From NCBI GenBank assembly GCA_018828125.1, contig JAHJWB010000021.1, forward strand, positions 113,479 through 177,478: a DNA stretch of 64,000 nt, written 5' to 3'. Positions 1 through 7,914 of the stretch are shown one piece after another. The notes beneath the pieces were generated by a model. It was not told where the DNA came from and searched no databases. It saw only the letters and a list, made by a program, of their open reading frames with translations. A program made the translations under genes and the position numbers. Source of the stretch: Gammaproteobacteria bacterium. Lineage in GTDB: Bacteria > Pseudomonadota > Gammaproteobacteria > Burkholderiales > Burkholderiaceae_C. Within the stretch, counting starts at the first letter, position 1. The number at the start of each line of letters is the position of its first letter.

Positions 1-117
1 CCGATCGGCTATGCGCTGCTGGTGACGGCGACATTGATTGCAGGCTCCATCGTGCTGTCGCTGAGGAACTCGGGCGAAAGCGCCCACGGTGTTCCAGCTT
101 TGCCGCGCAAGGACTGA
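1..117 (+). CDS. C-terminal end of a membrane protein (partial)
   Basis: Frame 1 is open from the window edge to a TGA at 115-117 and gives the last 38 residues of a protein whose start lies outside. It contains one hydrophobic stretch (YALLVTATLIAGSIVLSL) followed by a short polar tail ending RKD. This looks like the final membrane helix and cytoplasmic tail of a polytopic transporter, possibly MFS, but too little is visible to name a family. The DUF2062 gene begins five bases after the stop, so the two are probably co-transcribed. Confidence 0.55.
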   Translation, partial: PIGYALLVTATLIAGSIVLSLRNSGESAHGVPALPRKD

Positions 118-122
118 ACGCC

Positions 123-692
123 GTGGTGATGGGCCAGACCCTGTGTTCCCTGCGCCGCTGGTTGCGGGGGCTGGAGCCCAAGGCGCGCATGGTTCTGGCG
201 CGCAGCTGGCTGGCGCAGTTCCTGCCTTGGTTGGAGCAGCGCGCCTTGTTCCGCTTTCAGCGCCAGCCGCTGGCACGCGGGGTGGCGGCGGGCATGTTCT
301 GCGGCTTGATCCCCGGCCCGTTGCAGATTCCGGGCACGCTGCTGGTGTGCGCCTGGCTGCGCGGCAACATCGTGGCGGGCGGGGTGGCCACGTTCTATAC
401 CAACCCGCTCACCACCGTGCCGCTGTATGTGATGGCCTTCTACCTCGGGGCGCTGGTGATGCCGGGGGAGCAAATATTGCCCTCCTGGGCCAGCGTAGCC
501 CCAGGGGGTGATTTGTCGATGCAGGCGCTGGCCGCATGGGTTCAGGCCCTGGGCACGCCGCTGTTGGTGGGCCTGCCCACGCTGGGGCTCGTGATGGCCG
601 TGCTGGGCTATGCCACGGTGCAACTGCTGTGGCTGGCACCAGCGCTGCAGCGCAAGCGGCGGCTCGCGCGCTGCCGCTCAGCAGCCGCCTGA
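123..692 (+). CDS. DUF2062 domain membrane protein
   Basis: 189-residue protein read from a GTG start. A basic, aromatic N-terminus precedes a DUF2062-type core with glycine/proline-rich hydrophobic helices (GVAAGMFCGLIPGPLQIPG) and the characteristic NPLTTVPLYV segment, then a further hydrophobic helix near the C-terminus. DUF2062 proteins are small inner-membrane proteins of unknown biochemical role. It sits five bases after the truncated transporter-like gene and converges on the Bug receptor gene, with a family B repeat between the two stop codons. Confidence 0.8.
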   Translation: MVMGQTLCSLRRWLRGLEPKARMVLARSWLAQFLPWLEQRALFRFQRQPLARGVAAGMFCGLIPGPLQIPGTLLVCAWLRGNIVAGGVATFYTNPLTTVPLYVMAFYLGALVMPGEQILPSWASVAPGGDLSMQALAAWVQALGTPLLVGLPTLGLVMAVLGYATVQLLWLAPALQRKRRLARCRSAAA

Positions 693-710
693 AAAAGGGC
701 GCGTTCCCAT

Positions 711-795
711 ACCAGTGCCACCGTGGAACTGGCTCCGCCAGGCCGCGGGTGGCGTCCTCCTTCAGGGGAAAAGCGCCGAAGGCGACACAGGGGGT
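711..795 (+). repeat. Family B intergenic repeat, copy 1
   Basis: The stretch begins ACCAGTGCCACCGTGGAACT and ends with GGCGACACAGGGGG, the conserved ends of family B. It contains the small inverted repeat GGCTCCGCCAGGCC. It fills the space between the convergent DUF2062 and Bug receptor genes, and its G-run end touches the stop codon of the leftward gene. It could form a 3' mRNA structure or terminator. Confidence 0.7.
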
Positions 796-1763
796 CAATC
801 GAGTTTTACGCCCACCTTGGTGATCACACGGCCCCACTTTTCGCGTTCGGCGCGCGCAAAGCTGCCCATCTGTGCGGGTGTGCCGGGCAGGGGCTCCACT
901 CCCAGGGCCTGCAGGCGGGCCTTGGTGCGGGTGTCGGCCAGGGCGGTCTGCAGCGCTTTGCTGAAGTTCGCCACGGCGTCCGCCGAGGTGCCGGTGGGGG
1001 CTACCAGCCCCTGCCATGCAAACCCTTCAAAACCCTGCAGGCCTTGTTCTGAAATGGTGGCTACATCGGGCATGGTGGCCACGCGCTGCGGGCTGGCCAC
1101 GCCAATGGCCTTGACCTTGCCACCATTGAGGAACGGGTAGACCGTGGCACTGTCGATCCACATCGCGGGCACCTGGCCGCCGATCACGTCCTGAATGGCG
1201 GGGGCCGCGCCCCGGTAAGGCACGTGGGTCAGCTTGAGCCCGCTCTGCTCGCGAAACAGCTCGCCCACCAGGTGGTGCGGGCTGCCCGGACCGGCCGATG
1301 CCCAATTCACGCCATCGGGCATCCCCTTGGCCCAGGCCATGAACTCCTTGAGGTTCTTGGCAGGCACGTTGTTGGACACCACCAAAAACATGGGGAACCG
1401 CACCAGCAGGCCCACAGGCTGAAAGTCTTTTTCGGCGTTGTAGCTGAGCTTGCTGAACAAAAACGGGTTGGCTGCCAGTGTGGCGAAGTCGGCCGAGAAA
1501 ATCAGATTGCCAAAGTCTTTGTTGCGCGCGCTGTATTCGGCGGCAATGTTGGTGCCCGCGCCGGGCTTGTTGGTGATGATGATGGGGCGGCCCAGCGTGG
1601 CCGACATCGACTCTGCAATCGTGCGCGCCACGATGTCCGAGCCGCCGCCAGCGGCATAGCCCACCACCCATTCGAGCGGTTTGGTGTCCTGCGCGTGGGC
1701 CAGGGGAAGGGTGGTGGCGAGCGCCAGACCGGCAAGGGTGGCGAGAAAGTGTTTGCGCAACAT
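795..1763 (-). CDS. Bug/TctC-family tripartite transporter solute receptor
   Basis: 322-residue periplasmic binding protein. A typical signal peptide (residues 1-24, cleavage after LAHA) is followed by WVVGYAAGGGSDIVARTIAE, the start characteristic of Bordetella-uptake-gene (Bug) receptors, and later NKPGAGTNIAAEY and the HVPYRGAAPAIQDVIGGQV segment. Bug proteins bind carboxylates for TctAB-type transporters, but no membrane subunits lie nearby, as is common for orphan Bug genes. The start at 1763 is chosen because the signal peptide begins there; the longer reading adds non-secretory sequence. It is last in a leftward cluster with an FAD monooxygenase, so its ligand may be an aromatic acid (inference). 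Confidence 0.9.
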   Translation of the reverse strand: MLRKHFLATLAGLALATTLPLAHAQDTKPLEWVVGYAAGGGSDIVARTIAESMSATLGRPIIITNKPGAGTNIAAEYSARNKDFGNLIFSADFATLAANPFLFSKLSYNAEKDFQPVGLLVRFPMFLVVSNNVPAKNLKEFMAWAKGMPDGVNWASAGPGSPHHLVGELFREQSGLKLTHVPYRGAAPAIQDVIGGQVPAMWIDSATVYPFLNGGKVKAIGVASPQRVATMPDVATISEQGLQGFEGFAWQGLVAPTGTSADAVANFSKALQTALADTRTKARLQALGVEPLPGTPAQMGSFARAEREKWGRVITKVGVKLD

Positions 1764-1890
1764 GGTGGGTTGTCTCCGGTGGTTGTAGTGAAGGTCGAAT
1801 AAAGGCAAAGAGGGGCCTTGCACCGTCTGCGCGGTGCTGGGGCCCTTGCGGCTGGAATAGAAAACAGGGCGGTCCCGCGCGCGCTGGGGC

Positions 1891-2154
1891 TCAGGCCGTT
1901 GCGTGGCTCGGCACCACGGGGGTGATGGCCTGGTGTTCCACCGCCGCCGCGCGTGCGGTGCTGTGCTGCGGGTTGCCCCGCGCCAGTTGCAGTGCATGCA
2001 GCAGCGTCGTCTGGTCGCCGATGTGGTTGGCCAGCAGCAGCACCAGGCGCGCGTTCATGGCGTGGCTCTCGGGCGTGGTCAGGCCTTGGTGCGCCGTGAT
2101 CAGTGCTTCATAAAAATCGTCGCAGGCCTGCAGGTGGGGCTGGGTGTTCAGCAT
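1891..2154 (-). CDS. DUF2783 domain protein
   Basis: 87-residue acidic protein with the DUF2783 core DDFYEALITAHQGLT...NARLVLLLANHIGD in residues 11-46. The C-terminal third is Ala/Pro/His-rich and probably disordered. DUF2783 proteins are small partners commonly encoded beside PHBH-fold FAD monooxygenases, as here: the monooxygenase stop is 24 bases upstream. The biochemical role is unknown; a stabilising or regulatory subunit is a plausible inference. Confidence 0.8.
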   Translation of the reverse strand: MLNTQPHLQACDDFYEALITAHQGLTTPESHAMNARLVLLLANHIGDQTTLLHALQLARGNPQHSTARAAAVEHQAITPVVPSHATA

Positions 2155-2178
2155 GTTGGGTTCCTTGTCTGAGGCCGC

Positions 2179-3831
2179 TCACGGGGCGGTTGCTTTGGCA
2201 CGGGCCAGGGCCGCACGCATGGCCTGTTCGGTGGGTGTGCGCCAGCGCGCACACACATGCTGGTCCGGCCGCACCAGGTACGCCGTGCCCGGCAGCGCGT
2301 CAAGCCGCTGCGTCGCCAGCGCCTGGGCGTCGATCACGTCCAGCCCGATCTGCAGCACCTGCACATGGGGCAGTGCGCCAGCCCAGGTGGGCGCAGGGCC
2401 AAACACCAGCAGCGTGAACTCCACCCCCAGTTCGCGCAGCAGCCAGGTCGGCTGGCCTTGTTTCGTCAACGGCGCATCGAGCAGCACCGCACCGGGCACC
2501 TGGGTGCCCACAAAGCTGTCCGTGTCCGGCGTGTTCAGTGGCGACTGGTGCAGCGTGGCTGGCACCGACAGGCGCCCGCTGTTGACGATGCGCCGCGCAA
2601 AGACATGCTCGCGCGCCAGGTGCAGCGAGGCATCGCGGAACAGGCGGCTGATCTCACTCTTGGGCGTGATGAAGTCGGTGGCGCGCGTGGAGTTGCACAG
2701 GTTCTCATCGGCCGCGTATTCGCGCTCGGGGCCATAGGTCGCCAGCAGGGCAGCGCTGGCGCGGCCCTTGAGCACCCAGTCCAGCTTCCACGCCAGGTTC
2801 TCTGCATCCTGCACACCGCTGTTGGCGCCGCGTGCGCCAAAGGGCGACACACCGTGCGCGCTGTCACCCGCAAACACCACGCGGCCGTGCTCAAAGCGGT
2901 CCATGCGCAGGCAGGCAAAGGTGTAGACGCTGGCCCAGTCCAGCTCAAATTGCGCATCTGCACCCAGCAACGCCTTCACGCGCGGGATGATGTTTTCGGG
3001 CTTTTTCTCTTCCTCGGGGTCGGCATCCCAGCCCAGCTGGAAGTCGATGCGCCACACGTTGTCGGGCTGGCGGTGCAGCAGCACGCTTTGGCCCGGATGG
3101 AAAGGCGGGTCGAACCAGAACCAGCGTTCTGTCGGAAACTCCGTGGCGCCTTGCAGCTTCACATCGGCAATCAGAAAACGGTCCTGAAAAATGCGGCCCT
3201 TGCTCTCCAGCCCCATCATCTGGCGCATGGGCGAGCGCGACCCATCGCAGGCCGTCACCCACTGCGCATCGATCTGATAAGGGCCGTCGGGTGTGTCGAC
3301 GCTGAGCAACGCACCATCGTCTCGCGCGGCCACCGCCGTCACCTTGTTGTGCCAGCGGATGTCGATGCCCGGCAGCTGCAGCGCACGCTCCACCAGGTAG
3401 GCCTCGGCGTAGTACTGCTGCAGGTTGATGAAGGCCGGGCGCTCGTGGCCCGCTTCGGGCAGCAGGTTGAACTCGTACAGCTGCTCGTCCTTGAGGAACA
3501 CCTTGCCCACGTTCCACGACACACCCTTGTCCACCATGCGCTGGCCTACGCCCAGGCGGTCCCAGATTTCGAGCGTGCGCTTGGCAAAGCAAATGGCGCG
3601 CGAGCCGATGGAGAGCTTGTGGTCGTTGTCCAGCACCACCACCCGCTGCCCGCGCTGGGCCAGGTCGATGGCGAGCGACAGGCCCACAGGGCCCGCACCC
3701 ACGATCACGATGGGGTGCTGCGCGGGCGTGGCGCAGTCCTGGTCGGGCGAGCGCACGTAGCCGAAGTCCAGGGCCTGCACCTCGGCGCCACTGGCGTGGA
3801 AGGCCTCTGGGGGGATGTCTCTGGGGTTCAT
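2179..3831 (-). CDS. FAD-dependent aromatic monooxygenase (MhpA/PHBH fold)
   Basis: 550-residue class A flavoprotein monooxygenase. Seen: the dinucleotide-binding motif GAGPVGL at residues 45-51, the middle DG motif (ACDGSRSPMRQMMG), and the FAD-ribityl motif GDSAHGVSPFGARGAN near residue 320. A C-terminal thioredoxin-like extension typical of MhpA-like hydroxylases follows. Such enzymes use NAD(P)H and O2 to hydroxylate phenolic or related aromatic substrates. The substrate cannot be read from sequence. It lies between an MBL-fold protein gene and DUF2783/Bug genes, with an IclR regulator divergent from the cluster, which supports a small aromatic-acid catabolic unit. Confidence 0.88.
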   Translation of the reverse strand: MNPRDIPPEAFHASGAEVQALDFGYVRSPDQDCATPAQHPIVIVGAGPVGLSLAIDLAQRGQRVVVLDNDHKLSIGSRAICFAKRTLEIWDRLGVGQRMVDKGVSWNVGKVFLKDEQLYEFNLLPEAGHERPAFINLQQYYAEAYLVERALQLPGIDIRWHNKVTAVAARDDGALLSVDTPDGPYQIDAQWVTACDGSRSPMRQMMGLESKGRIFQDRFLIADVKLQGATEFPTERWFWFDPPFHPGQSVLLHRQPDNVWRIDFQLGWDADPEEEKKPENIIPRVKALLGADAQFELDWASVYTFACLRMDRFEHGRVVFAGDSAHGVSPFGARGANSGVQDAENLAWKLDWVLKGRASAALLATYGPEREYAADENLCNSTRATDFITPKSEISRLFRDASLHLAREHVFARRIVNSGRLSVPATLHQSPLNTPDTDSFVGTQVPGAVLLDAPLTKQGQPTWLLRELGVEFTLLVFGPAPTWAGALPHVQVLQIGLDVIDAQALATQRLDALPGTAYLVRPDQHVCARWRTPTEQAMRAALARAKATAP

Positions 3832-3890
3832 GGGTTCTACGACCTCTATACGTGTGTTTGACAGTTGCCTGTTTGAGGACAGACCTTTGC

Positions 3891-4013
3891 AACTGGCGCG
3901 TCCTAAGCGGCGTGCAGCCGAGCAAGGGCCGCCCCGCAGCGAGGGCTGCGTCCCCCTTCCCGAATCGCGCAGCGGTTCGAGAGAAGGGGGAAGGCGCGCA
4001 GCGCCTCAGGGGG
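3891..4013 (+). repeat. Family B intergenic repeat, copy 2 (long subtype)
   Basis: Begins AACTGGCGCG and continues through a GC-rich GCAAGGGCCGCCCCGCAGCG block to the conserved AAGGCGCGCAGCGCCTCAGG end. This is the longer subtype, closely resembling the copy at 37811-37932. It lies just past the stop of the MBL-fold gene and separates it from the monooxygenase within an otherwise co-directional cluster. Confidence 0.75.
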
Positions 4014-4024
4014 ATGTTCCCTAT

Positions 4025-4984
4025 TCAACCTTCCAAAGCCTTCCACATTTGGATGTCACGCTCGGCGGTCCAGATGCGCGGGTCAGGGTACTGCGTGGCC
4101 TCGTCGTAGGCGCGGGTTACGTCAAACGGCATGCAGTGGTTGAAGATCACCCAGTGGCCGTACTTGGGTTGCAGCTTGGCGAATGTGGCTTCGTAGACCT
4201 TGCGCAGGTCTTCGCCTTTCGCAGCGCTGGCCTTCACGCTCTCGTACAAGTCGCTGATGAAGGCGCGTGTGCCTGCCAGCCCCGCCTGCACCTGCTCGGG
4301 CGTCTGGAGTGCAGCACCACGGCCGGGCACCAGCTTCTCGGGCTTCAGGGCAGCCAGGTTGTCCAGCGTCTGCGGCCAGTCCTTGAAGTACGCATCGCCC
4401 GCATACGGCGTGGCGTCGAACTCCACCAGGTCGCCGCTGAACAGAATTTTTTCCTGCGGCAGCCAGGCCACCGTGTCGCCCTTGGTGTGGCCCCGGCCCA
4501 GCTGCAGGATCTGCACCTCCAGCTTGCCCAGCCACAGGGTCATCTTCTTGTTGAAGGTCATCGTGGGCCAGGTCAGCCCATCGGGCACGCTTTCCACGTT
4601 CTGGAACAGACGCGGAAAGCGGCCAATCTCGCTGTCCTTGTCGAACTGGCCGCGCTCCACGATCAGGTCGCGCGTGTCTTCGCTGGCAATGATGTGCTCG
4701 GCGCCGTAGGCGCTCGCGCCCAGCACGCGCACCGCGTGGTAGTGCGAGAGCAGCACGTACTTGATGGGCTTGTCCGTCACCTCGCGGATGCGGCGGATCA
4801 CGTCCTGCGCCATCACGGGAGTGGCTTGGGTGTCGATGACCATCACCGCGTCGTCGCCAATGATGATGCCGGTGTTGGGGTCGCCCTCGGCCGTGTAGGC
4901 ATAGGCGTGGTCGGAGAGCTTGTCGAAGCTGACCTTCTTCACTTCGAGGTCGGCGGCGGAGGCAAAGGTTTTGACGGTGCTCAT
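4025..4984 (-). CDS. MBL-fold protein with incomplete metal-binding motif
   Basis: 319-residue metallo-beta-lactamase-fold protein. The fold is recognisable (IIIGDDAVMVIDTQ, then LLSHYH, then GRGHTKGDTVAW, then LFSGDLVEFD). However, the signature HxHxDH reads H81-Y-H83-A-V85-R86, so the metal-binding Asp and third His are replaced. The usual late PGHG histidine also reads PGRG. Two His and the central SGD Asp remain. It may bind one metal or none, or use another chemistry. First gene of the leftward cluster, divergent from an IclR gene. Hydrolysis of a ring-cleavage or lactone product is one possibility, but the lost ligands weaken it. Confidence 0.8.
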   Translation of the reverse strand: MSTVKTFASAADLEVKKVSFDKLSDHAYAYTAEGDPNTGIIIGDDAVMVIDTQATPVMAQDVIRRIREVTDKPIKYVLLSHYHAVRVLGASAYGAEHIIASEDTRDLIVERGQFDKDSEIGRFPRLFQNVESVPDGLTWPTMTFNKKMTLWLGKLEVQILQLGRGHTKGDTVAWLPQEKILFSGDLVEFDATPYAGDAYFKDWPQTLDNLAALKPEKLVPGRGAALQTPEQVQAGLAGTRAFISDLYESVKASAAKGEDLRKVYEATFAKLQPKYGHWVIFNHCMPFDVTRAYDEATQYPDPRIWTAERDIQMWKALEG

Positions 4985-5005
4985 GGTGGTGATTTGTTAA
5001 TGGTG

Positions 5006-5069
5006 AATGCGTTTATCTAAACGGAATGTGCTGATGTTAGGCAAGAAATTCGTTCATGTCTAACGCATT
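5006..5069. promoter_or_regulatory. Palindromic sites between MBL-fold gene and iclR gene
   Basis: The divergent spacer holds a perfect interrupted palindrome, GTTTA-TC-TAAAC (5011-5022). It also holds an inverted pair AATGCGTT (5006-5013) and AACGCATT (5062-5069), the second followed by TTGTTTAG, which resembles the first palindrome. The spacer is more AT-rich than its surroundings. IclR proteins usually bind palindromes in their own divergent promoter, so this is a candidate operator region. Confidence 0.45.
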
Positions 5070-5126
5070 TGTTTAGGTGTAAACCCGAAGGGCGTGTAGA
5101 TGCTGCGCTGCGTGGACAATCGCCCC

Positions 5127-5936
5127 ATGCCCACGACGACCCCCGACCTGCCCCCCGCCGACGACGAAGACACGCCCCGCAGCCCGCGCGGCATCCAGAG
5201 CGTGGAGGTGGGCGGCCAGCTGCTGAAGGTGCTGGCGCGCACCGGCCGCCGCATGGCCCTCAAGGACCTGGCCCGCGCGGCCGACATGACGGCTGCCAAG
5301 GCCCATCCCTATCTGGTGAGCTTTGGCAAGCTGGGTCTGGTGGAGCAGGACGCCGTGAGCGGCCACTACGGCCTGGGCCCCCTGGCCATGCAACTGGGCC
5401 TGATCAGCCTGCAGCAGGTGGACCCGGTGCGCCTGGCCATTGCCGAGCTGCCTGCGCTGGCCCAGCGCATCGGCTACACCGTGTCGGCCTCGGTCTGGGG
5501 CGACATCGGCCCTGTCATCATCCGCGTCGAAGAAGGCCCCACCGCTGTGTATGTGGCCATGCGCCATGGCACCACGGCCTCGGTGCGGCACACGGCCACC
5601 GGCAAGGTGTTTGCGGCTTTTGGCCCGCGCGAGCGCGCTGCTGCTGCCTTGGCGGCTGAGGGGTTTGCGGGCGCGCTGGACGAGCCCGCATTTGCGGCCG
5701 AACTGGAGGCTGTGCGCCAGCACCAGATCAGCGCGGTGACCGACCAGCTCCTGCCCGGCATCAGCGCGCTGGCCACGCCGGTGTTTGACGGGTTTGGGCA
5801 GCTGGTGCTGTGCATCGCCGTGATCGGCCCCAGTGCGACGCTGCAGACCGGGCCTGCGAGCCCGGCGGCGCAGCACCTGCGCGAGGCGGCGCGGAGCTTG
5901 TCGCAGCGCCTGGGGGCGCCAGTCGCCCCCGTGTAA
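5127..5936 (+). CDS. IclR-family transcriptional regulator
   Basis: 269 residues from the chosen ATG at 5127; an in-frame ATG at 5100 would add nine residues. An acidic proline-rich leader is followed by a winged helix (IQSVEVGGQLLKVLARTGRR, MALKDLARAADMTAAKAHPYLVSF) and an IclR effector domain (GLGPLAMQLGLI, HGTTASVRHTATGKVFAAF, LATPVFDGFGQLVLCIAVIG). IclR regulators bind small aromatic or aliphatic acids and commonly control a divergent catabolic operon. The adjacent leftward MBL/monooxygenase/DUF2783/Bug genes are the obvious target. The effector is unknown. Confidence 0.9.
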   Translation: MPTTTPDLPPADDEDTPRSPRGIQSVEVGGQLLKVLARTGRRMALKDLARAADMTAAKAHPYLVSFGKLGLVEQDAVSGHYGLGPLAMQLGLISLQQVDPVRLAIAELPALAQRIGYTVSASVWGDIGPVIIRVEEGPTAVYVAMRHGTTASVRHTATGKVFAAFGPRERAAAALAAEGFAGALDEPAFAAELEAVRQHQISAVTDQLLPGISALATPVFDGFGQLVLCIAVIGPSATLQTGPASPAAQHLREAARSLSQRLGAPVAPV

Positions 5937-5948
5937 TCAGTTGGGCGA

Positions 5949-7289
5949 TCAGCCCGCTGCGCGCCCCAGTGCCTGGTCCACATCCCACAAGATGTCGTCC
6001 AGATCCTCAATACCCACCGACAGCCGAACCATGTCCGCGCTCACGCCGGCCCGGGCCAGTTCTTCTTCGCTCAGCTGGCGGTGCGTGGTCGATGCGGGGT
6101 GGATCACCAGCGTCTTGGCGTCGCCGATGTTGGCCAGGTGGCTCAAAAACTCGCAGGCGTCGATGAACTTCTCACCCGCCGCAGCGCCCCCCTTCACGCC
6201 AAACGTGAGGATGCCCGAGGCACCCGGAGCGCCGTCCACCGCGCGGAACTGCTTTTGCGCCAGGTCGTAGTACGGCGAATCCGGCAGACCGGGGTAGTTG
6301 ACCCATGCCACCTGCGGGTGGCTTTGCAGAAACTTCGCCACGGCCAGCGCATTGCGGCAGTGCTCGCGCATGCGCAGGTGCAGGGTTTCGGCGCCCTGCA
6401 GCAGCTGCCACGCGTTCATGGGCGAGAGCACGCCGCCAAAGGTGCGGTTGACCTCCATGCGCGCTTTCATGGTGTAGCCAAAGTCGCCAAACGTCTCATA
6501 GAACTTCACGCCGTGGTAGGCGCGGCTGGGCTCCACCATCTCGGGGAACTTGCCGTTGTCCCAGGGGAACTTGCCGCCTTCCACCACCATGCCGCCCATG
6601 GTGGTGCCGTGGCCGCCGATGTATTTGGTGGCGCTGTGCACCACGATGTCCGCGCCCAGGGCCAGCGGGTTGCACAGGTAGGGGCTGGCCACCGTGTTGT
6701 CGATGATGAGCGGCACACCGTGCGCATGCGCCACCTCGGCCACGGCTGCGATGTCGAGCACGTTGACCAGCGGGTTGCCGATGGTCTCGCCATACACGGC
6801 GCGGGTGTTGGGGCGCATGGCGCGCGCAAAGTTTTCTGGGTCGGCCGGGTCCACAAAGGTGGTCTCTATCCCTAAGCGGCTAAAGCCCACGCCCAGCTGC
6901 CCCACCGTGCCGCCATACAGCGTGCTCGCCGCCACGATGTGGTCGCCGGTTTTCAAAATGGCCAGCAGCGCCGCCATCTGCGCGGCCATGCCACTGGCGC
7001 AGGCCAGCGCGGCACGACCGTTTTCGAGGCTGGCGATGCGCTCTTCGAACACCGCCACCGTGGGGTTGCTGATGCGGCTGTAGACATTGCCAAAGGTCTG
7101 CAGGTTGAACAGGCTGCTCGCGTGTTCGGCGTTGTCGAACACGAAGCTGGTCGTCTGGTGGATGGGCGTGGCGCGTGCGCCGGTCACGGGGTCGGGCTGG
7201 GCACCGGCATGGATGGCACGGGTGCCAAATCCGAAGTCGCGGTCGGCGCCGCTGGCTGCGGGGGTGCTGTTCGAGAGGGGCTCGGTCAT
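5949..7289 (-). CDS. metY: O-acetylhomoserine sulfhydrylase (PLP, Cys/Met metabolism)
   Basis: 446-residue Cys/Met-metabolism PLP enzyme. Landmarks: GFGTRAIHAGAQPDPVTGAR at the N-terminus, YSRISNPTVAVFEERIASLE, ASGMAAQMAALLAI, the PLP lysine in SATKYIGGHGTTMGG near residue 220, and LSVGIEDLDDILWD at the C-terminus. The long form with the insertion around the KFPWDNGKFPEM segment fits O-acetylhomoserine aminocarboxypropyltransferase, which makes homocysteine from O-acetylhomoserine and sulfide, rather than shorter gamma-synthases. The stop converges on the IclR gene 12 bases away. Confidence 0.92.
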   Translation of the reverse strand: MTEPLSNSTPAASGADRDFGFGTRAIHAGAQPDPVTGARATPIHQTTSFVFDNAEHASSLFNLQTFGNVYSRISNPTVAVFEERIASLENGRAALACASGMAAQMAALLAILKTGDHIVAASTLYGGTVGQLGVGFSRLGIETTFVDPADPENFARAMRPNTRAVYGETIGNPLVNVLDIAAVAEVAHAHGVPLIIDNTVASPYLCNPLALGADIVVHSATKYIGGHGTTMGGMVVEGGKFPWDNGKFPEMVEPSRAYHGVKFYETFGDFGYTMKARMEVNRTFGGVLSPMNAWQLLQGAETLHLRMREHCRNALAVAKFLQSHPQVAWVNYPGLPDSPYYDLAQKQFRAVDGAPGASGILTFGVKGGAAAGEKFIDACEFLSHLANIGDAKTLVIHPASTTHRQLSEEELARAGVSADMVRLSVGIEDLDDILWDVDQALGRAAG

Positions 7290-7336
7290 GGCAGTGGCGC
7301 AGACGCTGCGCGGTGGTATGGGTTGAAGATTTAAGC

Positions 7337-7386
7337 CAAATTGGCCTCTAGCGCTTATTTCATAAGCGCTAGTAGCTATTAATTTG
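7337..7386. repeat. Family A hairpin repeat, copy 1
   Basis: The core is a perfect 11-bp inverted repeat, CTAGCGCTTAT (7348-7358) and ATAAGCGCTAG (7362-7372), flanked by AAATTGGCCT and AGTAGCTATTAATTT. It lies immediately past the stop codon of the CoA-binding protein gene and upstream of metY. The structure could terminate transcription or stabilise a 3' end. Confidence 0.75.
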
Positions 7387-7902
7387 CTAGTAAGGCAGCT
7401 GTCGCAGGCGCTTGGCGCTGATGACCTTGGTGTTCACACCCATCCAGCCCAGCCCGCCAAACAGCCGCGCGTGTTCGATCTTCACGCAGCGGTTCTGGAT
7501 GACTTGCAGCCCGGCTGCTTCGGCCCGATGCCCGGCCGCCTCGTTGAACACACCCAGTTGCAGCCACAGGCACTTTGCACCGTTGGAAATCGCTTCGTCC
7601 GCCAGCGGTGGTATGTCCTCGCTTTTGCGAAAGCAGTCCACCATGTCGATCTTCTGCCCCTGCGCTGCCAGCGCGGCGGCCGCCTCGGTCACGCTGGCGT
7701 AGGCGGTTTCGCCGAGGATCTGCCCGCCTTCTCGTGCGACCAGCGGGTTGACCGGCACGATGCGATAACCATGCGCCTGCATGTACTTGGCCGCGAAGTA
7801 GCTGGGGCGGTGCCACTGCGGCGACAGGCCGACCACCGCGATGGTGCGGCAGTGCGTGAGCAGGTCACGCAGGGTGCTGATGGTGTCGGGGGTGTGGAGC
7901 AT
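7387..7902 (-). CDS. CoA-binding domain protein (YccU-like)
   Basis: 171-residue single-domain protein of the YccU/CoA_binding type. It has a Rossmann-like start (TIAVVGLSPQWHRPSYFAAK, residues 19-38), then YRIVPVNPL, DMVDCFRKSEDIPPLADEAI, LWLQLGVFNEAA and a C-terminal NRCVKIEHARL. The conserved Cys in VDCFRKSE and NRCVKIEH match the family. The molecular role is unknown; homologues bind CoA. It ends at a family A repeat and starts 12 bases beyond the stop of the zinc-ribbon membrane protein gene, so both may share a transcript. Confidence 0.88.
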   Translation of the reverse strand: MLHTPDTISTLRDLLTHCRTIAVVGLSPQWHRPSYFAAKYMQAHGYRIVPVNPLVAREGGQILGETAYASVTEAAAALAAQGQKIDMVDCFRKSEDIPPLADEAISNGAKCLWLQLGVFNEAAGHRAEAAGLQVIQNRCVKIEHARLFGGLGWMGVNTKVISAKRLRQLPY

Positions 7903-7914
7903 GGGGGCGATAGG

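Noticed and set aside
2257..3861. Long rightward frame opposite the FAD monooxygenase (534 codons)
   Set aside because: His/Gln/Arg-rich translation without family features; a typical high-GC antisense shadow of the real gene.
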